Source of the DNA: Site-B1 sp963827785
GTDB taxonomy: Bacteria > Bacteroidota > Bacteroidia > Flavobacteriales > Flavobacteriaceae
Assembly: GCA_963827785.1 (NCBI GenBank)
Contig: CAWHCT010000020.1
Location: forward strand, 62,001 to 126,000
Direction: 5' to 3'
Length of the DNA: 64,000 nucleotides
Part shown: in pieces, positions 17,993 through 27,626 of the stretch
Numbering within the stretch: position 1 is the stretch's first letter
Layout of the letters: each line of letters begins with the position of its first letter
Made by a program: the position numbers and the translations under genes
The notes under the pieces: generated by a model
Databases searched by the model: none
The model's input: only the letters and a program-made list of their open reading frames with translations
What the model was told of the DNA's origin: nothing

Positions 17993-18895
17993 TTAACCGT
18001 TGATTGCTTCAACACTGTTAATTTTGTCCTTGAGCATTTCCTTCAACATGTTTTCAATACCATTTTTTAGAGTAAATGTAGAAGATGGACAACCACTACA
18101 GGCACCTTGTAAAATCACTTTTACAATTTTAGTATTGGCATCATAAGATTTAAATTCAATATTTCCTCCATCACTGGCTACAGCAGGTTTCACGTATTCA
18201 TTTAATATATTAACAATTTCTTTTGAAGTATCGTCCAATAATTCAAACTCTTCTTCGATTTTATCTTCGGATTGTTTTATTTTTTGAGGGGCATTATCAG
18301 AAATTATTTTTTTACCATCTTCGAGGTAGCTTTTTATGAATTCTCTTAGCTCCATTGTGATATCATCCCACTCCGCCATATCATATTTGGTAATAGAAAT
18401 ATAATTATCATCAAAAAATATGGATTTCACGAACGGAAAATGAAATAATTCTAATGCCAATGGCGAAAATTTGGCTTCATCAATGGAGGTGAATTCGAAA
18501 ATACCTTGTACTAATTTTTTGTTCGCGACAAACTTAATCACACTGGGGTTTGGAGTGCTCTCGGCATAAATTGTAACAGGTATTTTTTTCGTATCTTCAT
18601 TTTTATTCACAACAATGCCTCCATTATTTAAATAATCCTGAATTTGACTAGAAACTTCATCCTGAACATCTTTCCATTCCACGATATTGAATCGTTCAAT
18701 GGCTATGAAATTTCCTGAGATGTATATTTTTTTTACAAAGGGTAAATAAAAAAGCTGTTGAGCCAAAGGTGAGTCTTTGGCTTCGTCAATATTATTAAAT
18801 TCAAAACTTTCATAATTCGTTATAAATTCATTTGTTTCAAATTTTAATATTGCAGGATTGGAAGTTTCCTTTGGATTAACCGATATATTTTTCAT
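17993..18895 (-). CDS. NifU-like iron-sulfur scaffold with two N-terminal Nfu domains
   Basis: A 300-residue protein with two tandem Nfu_N domains. The first is around residues 10-90 (PLAQQLFYLPFVKKIYISGN), the second around 108-190 (PLALELFHFPFVKSIFFDDN). A C-terminal NifU domain follows with GACSGCPSSTFTLKNGIENM, whose CxxC holds a transient Fe-S cluster for transfer to target proteins. The duplicated N-terminal domain is visible from the repeated TNPAxxKF/TPNPSVIKF starts. The gene is divergent from the adhesin gene across a 72-base gap containing Bacteroidota -7-like elements on both strands. Confidence 0.93.
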   Translation of the reverse strand: MKNISVNPKETSNPAILKFETNEFITNYESFEFNNIDEAKDSPLAQQLFYLPFVKKIYISGNFIAIERFNIVEWKDVQDEVSSQIQDYLNNGGIVVNKNEDTKKIPVTIYAESTPNPSVIKFVANKKLVQGIFEFTSIDEAKFSPLALELFHFPFVKSIFFDDNYISITKYDMAEWDDITMELREFIKSYLEDGKKIISDNAPQKIKQSEDKIEEEFELLDDTSKEIVNILNEYVKPAVASDGGNIEFKSYDANTKIVKVILQGACSGCPSSTFTLKNGIENMLKEMLKDKINSVEAING

Positions 18896-18967
18896 TACAA
18901 CTAATTTTTGGCAAAAATAATAAAAGAAAAACTGAGATGAGTATATTTGAAACTCTTTATTTCCAAT

Positions 18968-21900
18968 ATGAAAAAAGGTATTCGCCTCATAATATTTTTA
19001 TTAGCAACTTTAATTAGTCAATCTCAAAATGTAATAGTTGACCAGTCAACATATACAGTTGAGGAATTAGTTACTGATGTTTTAATAAATAGTCCTTGTA
19101 TTGAGATATCTAATATTACCTCGTCAACAGGCACTAGTTTTGGCACTAATGGGATTGGTTATTTTTCTGAACCTTCAGGTAATTTCCCTTTTTCAGACGG
19201 AATAATATTGGCGGCCGGTGATGCCGTTCAAGGAGGAGGACCTAATAATTCTTTGATTAGTACAGGTGGAACATTTTGGCCGGGAGATAATGATTTATCA
19301 ACTCTTGCCGGTGATATTACTTATAACGCAACAATTGTAGAATTCGATTTTGTACCCATTGCTTCTGAAATAAGTTTTCGGTTTTTAATGGCGTCTGAGG
19401 AATATGATATGGATATTTATGAATGTCAATATTCAGATGTTTTTGCATTTTTACTGACCGATCAAAATGGTTTAACTACAAATTTAGCTGTACTTCCTGA
19501 TACGACAACTCCTATTTTGGTTACTAATGTTCATTTGGACAACGGTGTTTGTGGAGAAGCAAATCCGGAGTATTTTGCTGAATATGTTGGAATTGGAGCG
19601 CCTCCTATAGCCTATGATGGTTATACAAGGTCATTTACTGCTTTTTCAAATGTTATTCCAGGGGAACAATACCACATAAAATTGGCTATAGCAGATGCAC
19701 GAGATGATCTGTATGATTCAGCTGTTTTTTTAGAAGCCGGTAGTTTTAGTTTGGGAGTCAATTTAGGATCAGATATAACCGGTTGCGTTGGAAACAACAT
19801 AGTTTTAGACACTAATTCTCCGGGGATTGACCATATATGGTATTATAATGGTGTTGAAATTTCTGGGCAAACAAATTCAACTCTTCAGGTTTCTGCGATT
19901 GGAGAGTATAGTGTTGATGTCATTTATTCCGGAAGTTGCCTGGCAACTGATTCTATATTAGTTGAGTTTTTGCCTGTTCCCACAGCAAATACTGCTCAAG
20001 ATCTAAGTCTTTGTGATGGAACCGGAACAGGGTTGTTCAATTTAACAGATAATGATGATGATATCCTCCTTGCGCAAGATCCGTCAGATTTTAACATTTT
20101 ATATTTTGAATCCCAGGCTGATGCTGATACAAATACGAATGGGATTGTTAATCCAACGGCTTACTCAAATACTAGTAATCCACAACAAATTTATGCCAGA
20201 ATAGAAAATGCTGGAAATTCAGATTGTTTTGAAACTACATCATTTCAGTTACAGGTCTCCAATTTAACTTTAAGTGTTCCAATTTCTAATTTTGAACTTT
20301 GTGATAATAATAGTGATGGATTCATGTCATTTTCCTTGACAGATAAAGATTCTGAAATAATTGCGAGTAGTGGAGAAACTCCTGCAAATGTATTGGTTAC
20401 TTATCATCAAACTCAGGCCGAGGCAGATGCAAATATAAATCCTTTACCAAGTCCATATACCAATATAACAGCTAATGATCAAACAATTTTTACAAGGGTA
20501 GAATTGATTTCAGATTCAAATTGTTATGGAACTTCTACCTTAAACCTAATCGTCAATCCTTACCCAATATTAACCTCACCAACATCTTTAGAGGTTTGCG
20601 ATGATGGTGTAGCAGATGGATTTACTCAGATCGATCTAAGCCTGAAGAATGGGGAGATAACGGGAGGCAATCCCAATTATTCGGTGAGTTACTTTGAAAC
20701 TCAGGCGGATGCAGATGCAGCAGTGAACACTTTGGCCATTCCTTACACGAACACCTCTAATCCACAGACAGTCTATGCGAGGGGAGAAGACATCAACACA
20801 GGCTGCTACTCAACAGTTCCGTTGGATCTGGTTGTAGAGCAGGCACCTATAGCCAATACACCGCCACCAATGGAGTTTTGTGATCTTGACAATGACGGCT
20901 TTGGAGCGTTTATGTTAACAGATTCCGATGCGATAATCACAGGAGGCGATCCCACCCTGACGGTTACCTATCATGAGACTCAGTCAGATGCGGATAACTA
21001 ATGTTAATGCACTCAGTAGTCCATATAATAATATAGTAGCTTACAATCAGACATTGTATGTACGGGTTGAGAGTGCTACCATAGCGACGGATTGTGCGAC
21101 TTTTGTAGCGTTAGATCTGATAGTATACAACACCCCGATAATACCGGACCCCATAACACCTTTGGAGTTATGTGATGACAATACAGATGGTTTTACGCAA
21201 TTTGATCTGACTATAAAAGACGCAGAGGTCTTGGGCTCACAAGCACCGGCAGACTATACATTGACCTATCATGTGACCCAGGCAGATGCAGACACGGGCA
21301 ACAATGCGATAGTGGGTACAGCAAGTTATACGAATCTGAGCAATCCACAGACGATCTATGTACGATTGGAACATGTTGTGAGCGGATGTATCAATACAGG
21401 CGAGTTTGACCTGATAGTGAATCCACTGCCGGTTATCGTACAACCTACACCACTGGAGTTGTGTGATGACGATTATTATGCAGCAGCAGATGGTATACAG
21501 ATCTTTGATCTTACGGTAAAAGACACAGAGATCACCTCGGGCGATGGCTCCTTATCGGTAAGTTATTATGAGACCCAGGCCGATTCTCAGGCAGACAGCA
21601 ATGCGATAACTCCTTCAGATGCTTATCAAAACACGGTCAACCCACAGACCATATATGTAAGAGTGACCGATGGCGATACAGGCTGTTACACATTTACTAC
21701 CTTAACCCTAAGGGTATTGCCAAACCCAACGCCACAAACGCCGCTTCCTATCATCTTGTGTGATGATGTGAATCCGGGTGATGGCGTAGAGGAATTTGAT
21801 CTGACCATACGAGAGGCGGCTATCATCAATGGAGAACTGGGAGTGAGTGCGACCTATTATGAGACGCAGACAGATGCTGAATCAGGAACCAATGACATCA

Positions 21901-23342
21901 CAGACCCAACGATGTACACCAGCACGAGTAACCTGCAGACCATCTATGTGCGAGTGACCAATGATACCACAGGCTGTTATACGATGGTGGAGCTGGAGCT
22001 ACAGGTAAATCCGGTACCGGCTGATATAGCGGTAACGGACCTTATAGAATGCGAGCAGAATACAGATGGGTTCTTTGCATTTGATCTGGAGAGCAAGACA
22101 GCAGAAGTCCTTAACGGACAGGATCCTGCAGTATTTGCAGTGACCTACCATGCGACTCAGGCAGATGCTCAGTCGGGAATAAACGCACTGATAAGTCCGT
22201 ACACGAATGTGACCAATCCACAGCAGATCTTTGTGAACATTACAGACACGACAACGGGCTGTGATATCAGCACACAGAGTTTCAACATAGAGGTACAGGA
22301 AGCAGCATTGGCCAATATGCCACTGAATGAGTATGTGATCTGTGATAATCTGGGAGATAATGACGGATTGGGTCAGTTTGATCTGAGCACTCAGGATGCA
22401 GAGGTCTTGGGCGGGCAGGATCCACTGGCATATACGGTTAGTTATTATGCTACTCAGGCAGAAGCCGAAGCAGGGGTGAACCCGATACCGACGATCTATG
22501 AGAATATGACCAATCCACAGATTATCTATGTGAGAGTAGATAACAACACAACAATATGTTACCAGACCACAACGTTAAGCATTAGGGTAGAATTACTGCC
22601 CATATTTACCATAGAGGACAGTTACATACTATGTGTGGACAGTGCAGGAGGTGTTGAAACGATGGTTTCACCACCGGTAATAGACACGGGACTGAATGCG
22701 GCAGATTATGATTTTGAGTGGACAGACTCCACAGGGACAGTTGTAGGGACCGATTCAACATATGTACCCTCATCAGCAGGTATGTACTCTGTATTAGTAA
22801 CCAATACGAGTACAGGCTGTCAGAACAGTGACAGTACTGAGGTAGAACAGAGTTCACCACCGGATGTCACAGCGACAGTAACAACACTGGCCTTTGCGGA
22901 GGTTCATGTGATCGAGGCAAGTGCCACTGGAGAGGGAGAATATGAATATAGTTTGGATGGAGGATTATGGCAACAGAGCGGAACCTTTAATGATGTGATG
23001 GCCGGGGAGCATGAGGTAAGAGCCAGAGATATAAATGGCTGTGGAGAGAGCAGTGTGATGGTGATGATCATGGACTATCCGTTGTACTTTACCCCAAATG
23101 GAGATGGGTATCATGACACGTGGAATATAATAGGGATATCGAATCAAGTTGACGCAAAAATTTATATATTTGACAGGTATGGGAAGCTATTAAAACAGTT
23201 AAGTCCAACGGCTGTAGGCTGGGATGGCACATTTAATGGCGAAGCCTTACCATCATCAGATTATTGGTTTACTGTCCAGTACAGAGAACCAAGTGATGAT
23301 ACTAGAAAAGAGTTTAAAGCTCATTTTACTTTAAAGAAATAG
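18968..23342 (+). CDS. Large T9SS repeat adhesin with type B sorting domain (frameshifted as read)
   Basis: Domains in order: signal peptide (GIRLIIFLLATLISQSQ), choice-of-anchor-L-like domain (about residues 20-270, with FRFLMASEEYDMDIYECQYS), an Ig-like stretch, nine repeats of about 95 residues, a further Ig-like region, and a gliding-motility/type B sorting domain (YFTPNGDGYHDTWNI to the end). The frame breaks at about 20996: deleting one A from GGATAACTAATG restores QSDADTNVNALSSPY. The whole protein would have about 1457 residues. It should be secreted by T9SS and surface-attached; the PorP/SprF gene follows after 3 bases. The start used is the ATG at 18968, not the in-frame TTG at 18947. 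Confidence 0.88.
19980..22597 (+). repeat. Nine in-frame repeats of about 290 bp inside the adhesin
   Basis: Each unit of about 95 residues runs from a PxxLELCDDxxDG-like start, through FDLTxKDxEI and YxxTQADA, to NPQTIYVRVE and TGCYxT, ending in LxLxVNP. Approximate unit starts: 19980, 20266, 20560, 20840, 21130, 21425, 21722, 22013, 22301. Units one and two are AT-rich and divergent; units three to nine are clearly richer in G and C and share long codon-level matches. The paired cysteines (CDD near the start and GC near the end) would allow one disulfide per unit. Confidence 0.85.
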
Positions 23343-23345
23343 AAC

Positions 23346-24347
23346 ATGAATTTAAAAAAGTATTGTTTATTATTTGTTATAGCAGTATTTTCTCAATTCA
23401 CTTTTGCCCAGGAAGGTCTACCAGTGTATTCAGATTATTTAACCGATAATTATTATTTAATCCATCCATCCATGGCTGGTGTTGCTAATTGCTCTAAAGT
23501 CAGATTAACCGGGAGGCAACAATGGTTTGGTCAAGATGATGCTCCTAATTTACAAACTCTTAGTATTAATGGCAGAATAGGTGATACTCCTTCTGGTATT
23601 GGAGGCATATTATATAACGATAAAAATGGTTATCATTCGCAAATGGGAGCTTATATTACATATGCACATCATATCATGTTCTCGAGAAATGAAATTGATT
23701 TGAACATGCTCTCGTTTGGCTTAAGTGTAGGAGCAATTCAATATAAACTGGATGAAACAGCATTTTTAAATGAAGGGTTTGATCCTGTAATTGCGGGAAT
23801 TGAACAAAGTGCAACTAATTTGAATATAGATTTTGGTTTCTCCTATCATTTTATTGATTTTTATGCTCACGTAACAGCAAAAAATATTCTAAAAAATGAA
23901 GGAATAAATAATGACATTGAGATTACTAGTAATTTAAGACGTTATTTAGTTTCAATTGGTAATGTGTTTAGCAGACTTGGCAGTGAATGGAGTTATGAGC
24001 CATCGATAATGTTTCAATACAAAGAAGGCACAAGAGAATCTTCAATAGACCTTAACGCTAAATTCTATAAAACAACAGATTTCGGAAAAATTTGGGGTGG
24101 CTTATCCTACCGAAGAAGTTTTGATGGAGCTGAGTTCTTGGATGGATCCGGGATAAGCACACAAAAGCTTCAGTATTATACTCCGGTTATTGGGGTTAAT
24201 TATAATAATATGATGTTTGCTTATACGTATTCGTATCAATCAAATTCTATTGTTTTTAATAATGGTGGGTTTCACCAGTTAACTCTAGGTTTAAATTTTA
24301 ATTGCAGACGAGAAAAATTTGAATGTAATTGTCCGGCAGTTAATTAA
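23346..24347 (+). CDS. PorP/SprF family T9SS outer-membrane protein
   Basis: A 333-residue protein with signal peptide (KYCLLFVIAVFSQFTFAQ), then QEGLPVYSDYLTDNYYLIHPSMAG, the conserved opening of the PorP/SprF family, and a beta-barrel with RLTGRQQWFG and many alternating strands. PorP/SprF-like proteins hold or present specific T9SS cargo with type B C-terminal domains at the cell surface (family knowledge). It lies 3 bases after the adhesin, which is therefore its likely cargo. Confidence 0.93.
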   Translation: MNLKKYCLLFVIAVFSQFTFAQEGLPVYSDYLTDNYYLIHPSMAGVANCSKVRLTGRQQWFGQDDAPNLQTLSINGRIGDTPSGIGGILYNDKNGYHSQMGAYITYAHHIMFSRNEIDLNMLSFGLSVGAIQYKLDETAFLNEGFDPVIAGIEQSATNLNIDFGFSYHFIDFYAHVTAKNILKNEGINNDIEITSNLRRYLVSIGNVFSRLGSEWSYEPSIMFQYKEGTRESSIDLNAKFYKTTDFGKIWGGLSYRRSFDGAEFLDGSGISTQKLQYYTPVIGVNYNNMMFAYTYSYQSNSIVFNNGGFHQLTLGLNFNCRREKFECNCPAVN

Positions 24348-24430
24348 TTTTTTTTTTAGAATATAAACAGAGTTGATACTTCTCACTTGATGATATTTCT
24401 TGAATAGCTTATTAATTTTAATATAAAAGA

Positions 24431-24944
24431 ATGCCTGTTATCAAACCAGTAAATGGTAAATTTCCACAAATCCCTGATGATTGCTACATAGCAGATAATG
24501 CTACAATAGTTGGAGATGTAACTTTGGGAAATGAACTGCAGTATTTGGTTTAACGCCGTTTTACGTGGCGACGTTCACTACATAAAATTAGGAAACAAAG
24601 TAAATGTTCAGGATGGTGCAATTATTCACGGAACATATCAAAAAAGTCCAACTAATATAGGTAACAATGTTTCAATTGCACATAATGCCATTGTTCATGG
24701 CTGTACTATTCATGATAATGTATTAGTAGGTATGGGTAGTATAATTATGGATAATTGTGTTGTAAACAGTAATAGTATAATTGCAGCCGGAGCAGTAGTA
24801 ACTCAAAATACTGTCATTGAGTCTGGTAGCATTTATGCAGGAATGCCGGCAAAAAAGGTAAAAGATATCAGTGAAGAGTTGATCTCTGGTGAGATAGATA
24901 GAATTGCCAATAATTATATTAAGTATTCCGGTTGGTATAAATAA
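24431..24944 (+). CDS. Gamma-carbonic anhydrase family protein (frameshifted as read)
   Basis: A left-handed beta-helix hexapeptide protein. The first frame gives MPVIKPVNGKFPQIPDDCY up to VTLGNE. The second frame, from about 24531, continues CSIWFNAVLRGDVHYIKLG with RGD, NVQDGAIIHG, the metal-site histidines (HNAIVHGC) and the end YAGMPAKKVKDI. Removal of one base near 24535 joins them into about 170 residues, the normal family length. The fold binds Zn or Fe between subunits; actual carbonic anhydrase activity varies in this family. The single break is in the same style as others in this window. Confidence 0.85.
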
Positions 24945-24971
24945 CCTTTGCCGTCCTTAACTTGATTCAAT

Positions 24972-25766
24972 TTAGAAATCAAGAAATTCAATTGGATAGT
25001 TTTCGCCCAAAAGTTGTTTTAGAACTTCAGGATTTCCATTGGTATAGAATTGGTATTTAGTCCGGTTTGCTTTCAGGATTGCTTTTTGAGTACTGAGCAA
25101 ATCGTTTTGTTCTAATATATTCTTTGTTTGTCGCGCAACGGCTTCACCGGAATCGATTATTTTCACATGGCTTGGTATCAAATGCAACAACTGCGGTATT
25201 AAATACGGATAGTGTGTACAACCTAAAACCAAATAATCCATATTGGCGTCTAACATGGGCTTAAGATATTGCTTTAACAGATCTTTCATATGTTCAGAAT
25301 CCAATTGGCCACTTTCAATCAATTCTACTATACCTTCGCCGTTTTGCTCAATAACATCAATTCCCCTGGCAAACAGATCACTAGTTTTTGCAAACAGATC
25401 ACTACTTAGTGTGCCCTTAGTAGCTAAAATCCCAATGGTTTTTGTCTTGCTTTGGAGCGCAGCAGGTTTAATAGCGGGTTCAATACCAATAAAGGGAATA
25501 TTGTAGTGCTTCCTTAAATAATCTATGGCATTGGTCGTGGCAGTATTGCAGGCAACTACAATTAGTTTACATTTTTTTTGCAGTAGAAGTTCTGTATTCT
25601 TGATACTTAACTCTATGATCCTTTCTTTTCCTTTTGGGCCATAGGGTGCATGTTTACTATCGGCCAGATAAATCGTGTTTTCATTGGGTAGGAGATGATG
25701 GATCTCTTTCCATATTGAAGTGCCTCCAACTCCCGAATCGAAAATACCAATGGGTTGATTACTCAT
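24972..25766 (-). CDS. murI: Glutamate racemase
   Basis: Makes D-glutamate for peptidoglycan. The 264-residue product has the two catalytic cysteine motifs, VVACNTATTNAIDYLR and LGCTHYPYLIPQL, and the N-terminal IGIFDSGVGGTSIWKEI loop. It is separated from the OmpH genes by a strong terminator at 25781-25812, so it is transcribed on its own or by read-through. Confidence 0.96.
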   Translation of the reverse strand: MSNQPIGIFDSGVGGTSIWKEIHHLLPNENTIYLADSKHAPYGPKGKERIIELSIKNTELLLQKKCKLIVVACNTATTNAIDYLRKHYNIPFIGIEPAIKPAALQSKTKTIGILATKGTLSSDLFAKTSDLFARGIDVIEQNGEGIVELIESGQLDSEHMKDLLKQYLKPMLDANMDYLVLGCTHYPYLIPQLLHLIPSHVKIIDSGEAVARQTKNILEQNDLLSTQKAILKANRTKYQFYTNGNPEVLKQLLGENYPIEFLDF

Positions 25767-25780
25767 AGTATTACAAAAAT

Positions 25781-25812
25781 AAAAAAGCTGCCTTATTTAA
25801 GGCAGCTTTTAT
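25781..25812 (-). terminator. Terminator after the OmpH operon
   Basis: AAAAGCTGCCTTA pairs with TAAGGCAGCTTTT across a two-base loop; T-runs lie on both strands. It lies just downstream of the short ompH gene on the minus strand and upstream of murI. Confidence 0.85.
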
Positions 25813-25831
25813 AATGTTATTCGGGATAATA

Positions 25832-26341
25832 TTAAAATCCTAATTCTTTTTTAACTTCAACTAGAAGATCTTTTCCGTCAGCCATGATAACGCCTCCTCC
25901 TTGAGAAGAATCAAGAACGTAATTAAAACCTTGGGCTCTGGCAACTTTTAATATAGCCGCTTTAGCTTTTTCTGTAATAGGTTTTAAAAGATCCAGTTCT
26001 TTTTGTTGCATGTCTTTTTGTGCATTCGCCTGATATTGACGAATGTTTTGTTCCATGGACTGAACTTCCTGAACACGTTTGGCATTTTCCTCATCAGTTT
26101 TAGTTGCAGCTTCAGCATCATAAACTTTCATTTTATTTTGTAAAGCCGTAGCTAATTCTTTTATCTCAGCCTCATAAGTCTTACCTAATTGCTCCATTTG
26201 AGATTGAGCTGCTTTCATTTCCGGCATAGCTGAAACCAAATCTTGCGTATTGATATGTGCAATTTTGCTTTGAGCATTAGTAAAACTTACTGCACCAAAA
26301 AATAATGCTGCTGCAAATAATAGGGTTTTAAATTGTTTCAT
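25832..26341 (-). CDS. OmpH/Skp family periplasmic chaperone
   Basis: A 169-residue protein with a signal peptide (QFKTLLFAAALFFGAVSFTNA) and the Skp plan: a short beta part (KIAHINTQDLVSAMP), a long coiled coil (residues about 45-115), and the return strand GFNYVLDSSQGGGVIMADG. Skp-like proteins keep outer-membrane proteins unfolded in transit to BamA. It is the last gene of the UppS-BamA-OmpH-OmpH series, 36 bases after its longer paralogue. Confidence 0.92.
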   Translation of the reverse strand: MKQFKTLLFAAALFFGAVSFTNAQSKIAHINTQDLVSAMPEMKAAQSQMEQLGKTYEAEIKELATALQNKMKVYDAEAATKTDEENAKRVQEVQSMEQNIRQYQANAQKDMQQKELDLLKPITEKAKAAILKVARAQGFNYVLDSSQGGGVIMADGKDLLVEVKKELGF

Positions 26342-26377
26342 TTTTAAATAGTATTAAGTGTTATAAATTTTTAGTTT

Positions 26378-27448
26378 TTAATTATTTTCTTCTGTTTTAT
26401 TATCTTCTCTTGCCTTTAATTTCTCTAATCTGGCCTTTTCACGTTCTTCAATTATTTTCTTCTTTTTTTCTTCAAGAGCTTTTTTTCTTTCTTCTCTTTC
26501 TTTTAATTTTTGTTGTTTGCGGTCTTCCAGAATTTGTTCTGGTGTTTTTGCTTCAGCATTTACTTCTTCTGATTCTTCTGATTCTTCAACAGTTTCCTCT
26601 GTTACATTCTCGTCCAATTCAGGATCTTCTCCCTGAGTTTCGTCTTTATTATCATTCGAACTACCATCTCTTTCATTTAGTTTATCCTGTTTTGCTTTTT
26701 CCCGTTCTTCAATTAATTTTCGTCTTCTTTCTAAGGCTGCTTGCTTTTTTGCTTCTCGCTCTTCCAATATTTGTTTTCTTCGTTCCTCCAAAGCAGTTGC
26801 TCGAGCATCTTTCGTTTCTTCAATTTCTTTTTGTCTGGCTTCCAATTCCAGATTTATTTCAGGGACAACATCCTCTGCTTCAGCATTTTTCTTATCCTGT
26901 CTGCTTTGTACCTGTTTGCGTTTTGAAGCTCTTGTTATTGCTCTTAAAACCTGCTCACTCATATCAAATCGCTCAGCGGAAAATAACATGACCACGTCTG
27001 CGGATTTATCAAAAATAAAATCATACTTTTTGTTTTGAGCTATGTCCTGTACTGCCGCAAAAATTTGATCTTGTATAGGTTGAATTAATTGCTTTTTTTG
27101 AATCATCAGATCTCCATTAGGACCAAATCGTTTTTGTTGGTAATCAAGGATCTCATTTTCTTCAATTTGAATATCTTCTTCTCGCTCCTTGATCAATTCA
27201 TTTGTCAGTAAAACACTTTCATTCCTAAGGTCGCTCTTTTTCTTTTCGATCTCTGTTAGTTTTTTTTCAATTTCCAGTTTCCATTTTTGGACTTTACTGT
27301 CTAATTGTGAGGTTGCTTCTTGGTATTCCGGAACATTTTCTAAAATATATTCAGTATCTATATATCCAATTCTTACACCTCTTTGAGCCTGAACACAAAT
27401 GCTTAGCATAAAAGCTATTGTCAGTAAAAAAAGAACTCGTGTTTTCAT
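26378..27448 (-). CDS. Long OmpH/Skp family protein with charged coiled-coil tail
   Basis: A 356-residue protein. The signal peptide (RVLFLLTIAFMLSICVQA) and the first 175 residues follow the OmpH plan (RIGYIDTEYILENVPEY, then YDFIFDKSADVVMLFSAE). The remaining half is a highly charged K/E/R-rich segment with repeated EERRKQILEEREAKK-like blocks interrupted by an acidic linker (EDPELDENVTEETVEESEES). This tail is far longer than in ordinary Skp. It probably forms long helices in the periplasm. It lies between bamA (178-base gap) and the short ompH. Confidence 0.9.
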   Translation of the reverse strand: MKTRVLFLLTIAFMLSICVQAQRGVRIGYIDTEYILENVPEYQEATSQLDSKVQKWKLEIEKKLTEIEKKKSDLRNESVLLTNELIKEREEDIQIEENEILDYQQKRFGPNGDLMIQKKQLIQPIQDQIFAAVQDIAQNKKYDFIFDKSADVVMLFSAERFDMSEQVLRAITRASKRKQVQSRQDKKNAEAEDVVPEINLELEARQKEIEETKDARATALEERRKQILEEREAKKQAALERRRKLIEEREKAKQDKLNERDGSSNDNKDETQGEDPELDENVTEETVEESEESEEVNAEAKTPEQILEDRKQQKLKEREERKKALEEKKKKIIEEREKARLEKLKAREDNKTEENN

Positions 27449-27626
27449 TCTGATTTTGTTTAATATTTTATTGACTTATTATTTGATAAATCTATAAAAT
27501 GGACGAATGAACTGTTACAACTTCGCCATTTGTTCAATCTATATTCAAATTAACGAAAATTAATTCGAAAAATTTTACCGACGGCTATTTGTTGTTATCC
27601 TATGTATAGAAAATATCGTGCCAAAT

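Noticed and set aside
19980..22597. Regularly spaced repeats that could be taken for a CRISPR-like or satellite array
   Set aside because: The period is about 290 bp, the repeats stay in one protein frame and encode a recognisable 95-residue domain; no short palindromic repeats or spacers.
26410..26991. Long plus-strand frame of 193 residues rich in Leu and Phe
   Set aside because: It is the antisense image of the K/E-rich tail of the long OmpH gene; no sensible start or neighbours.
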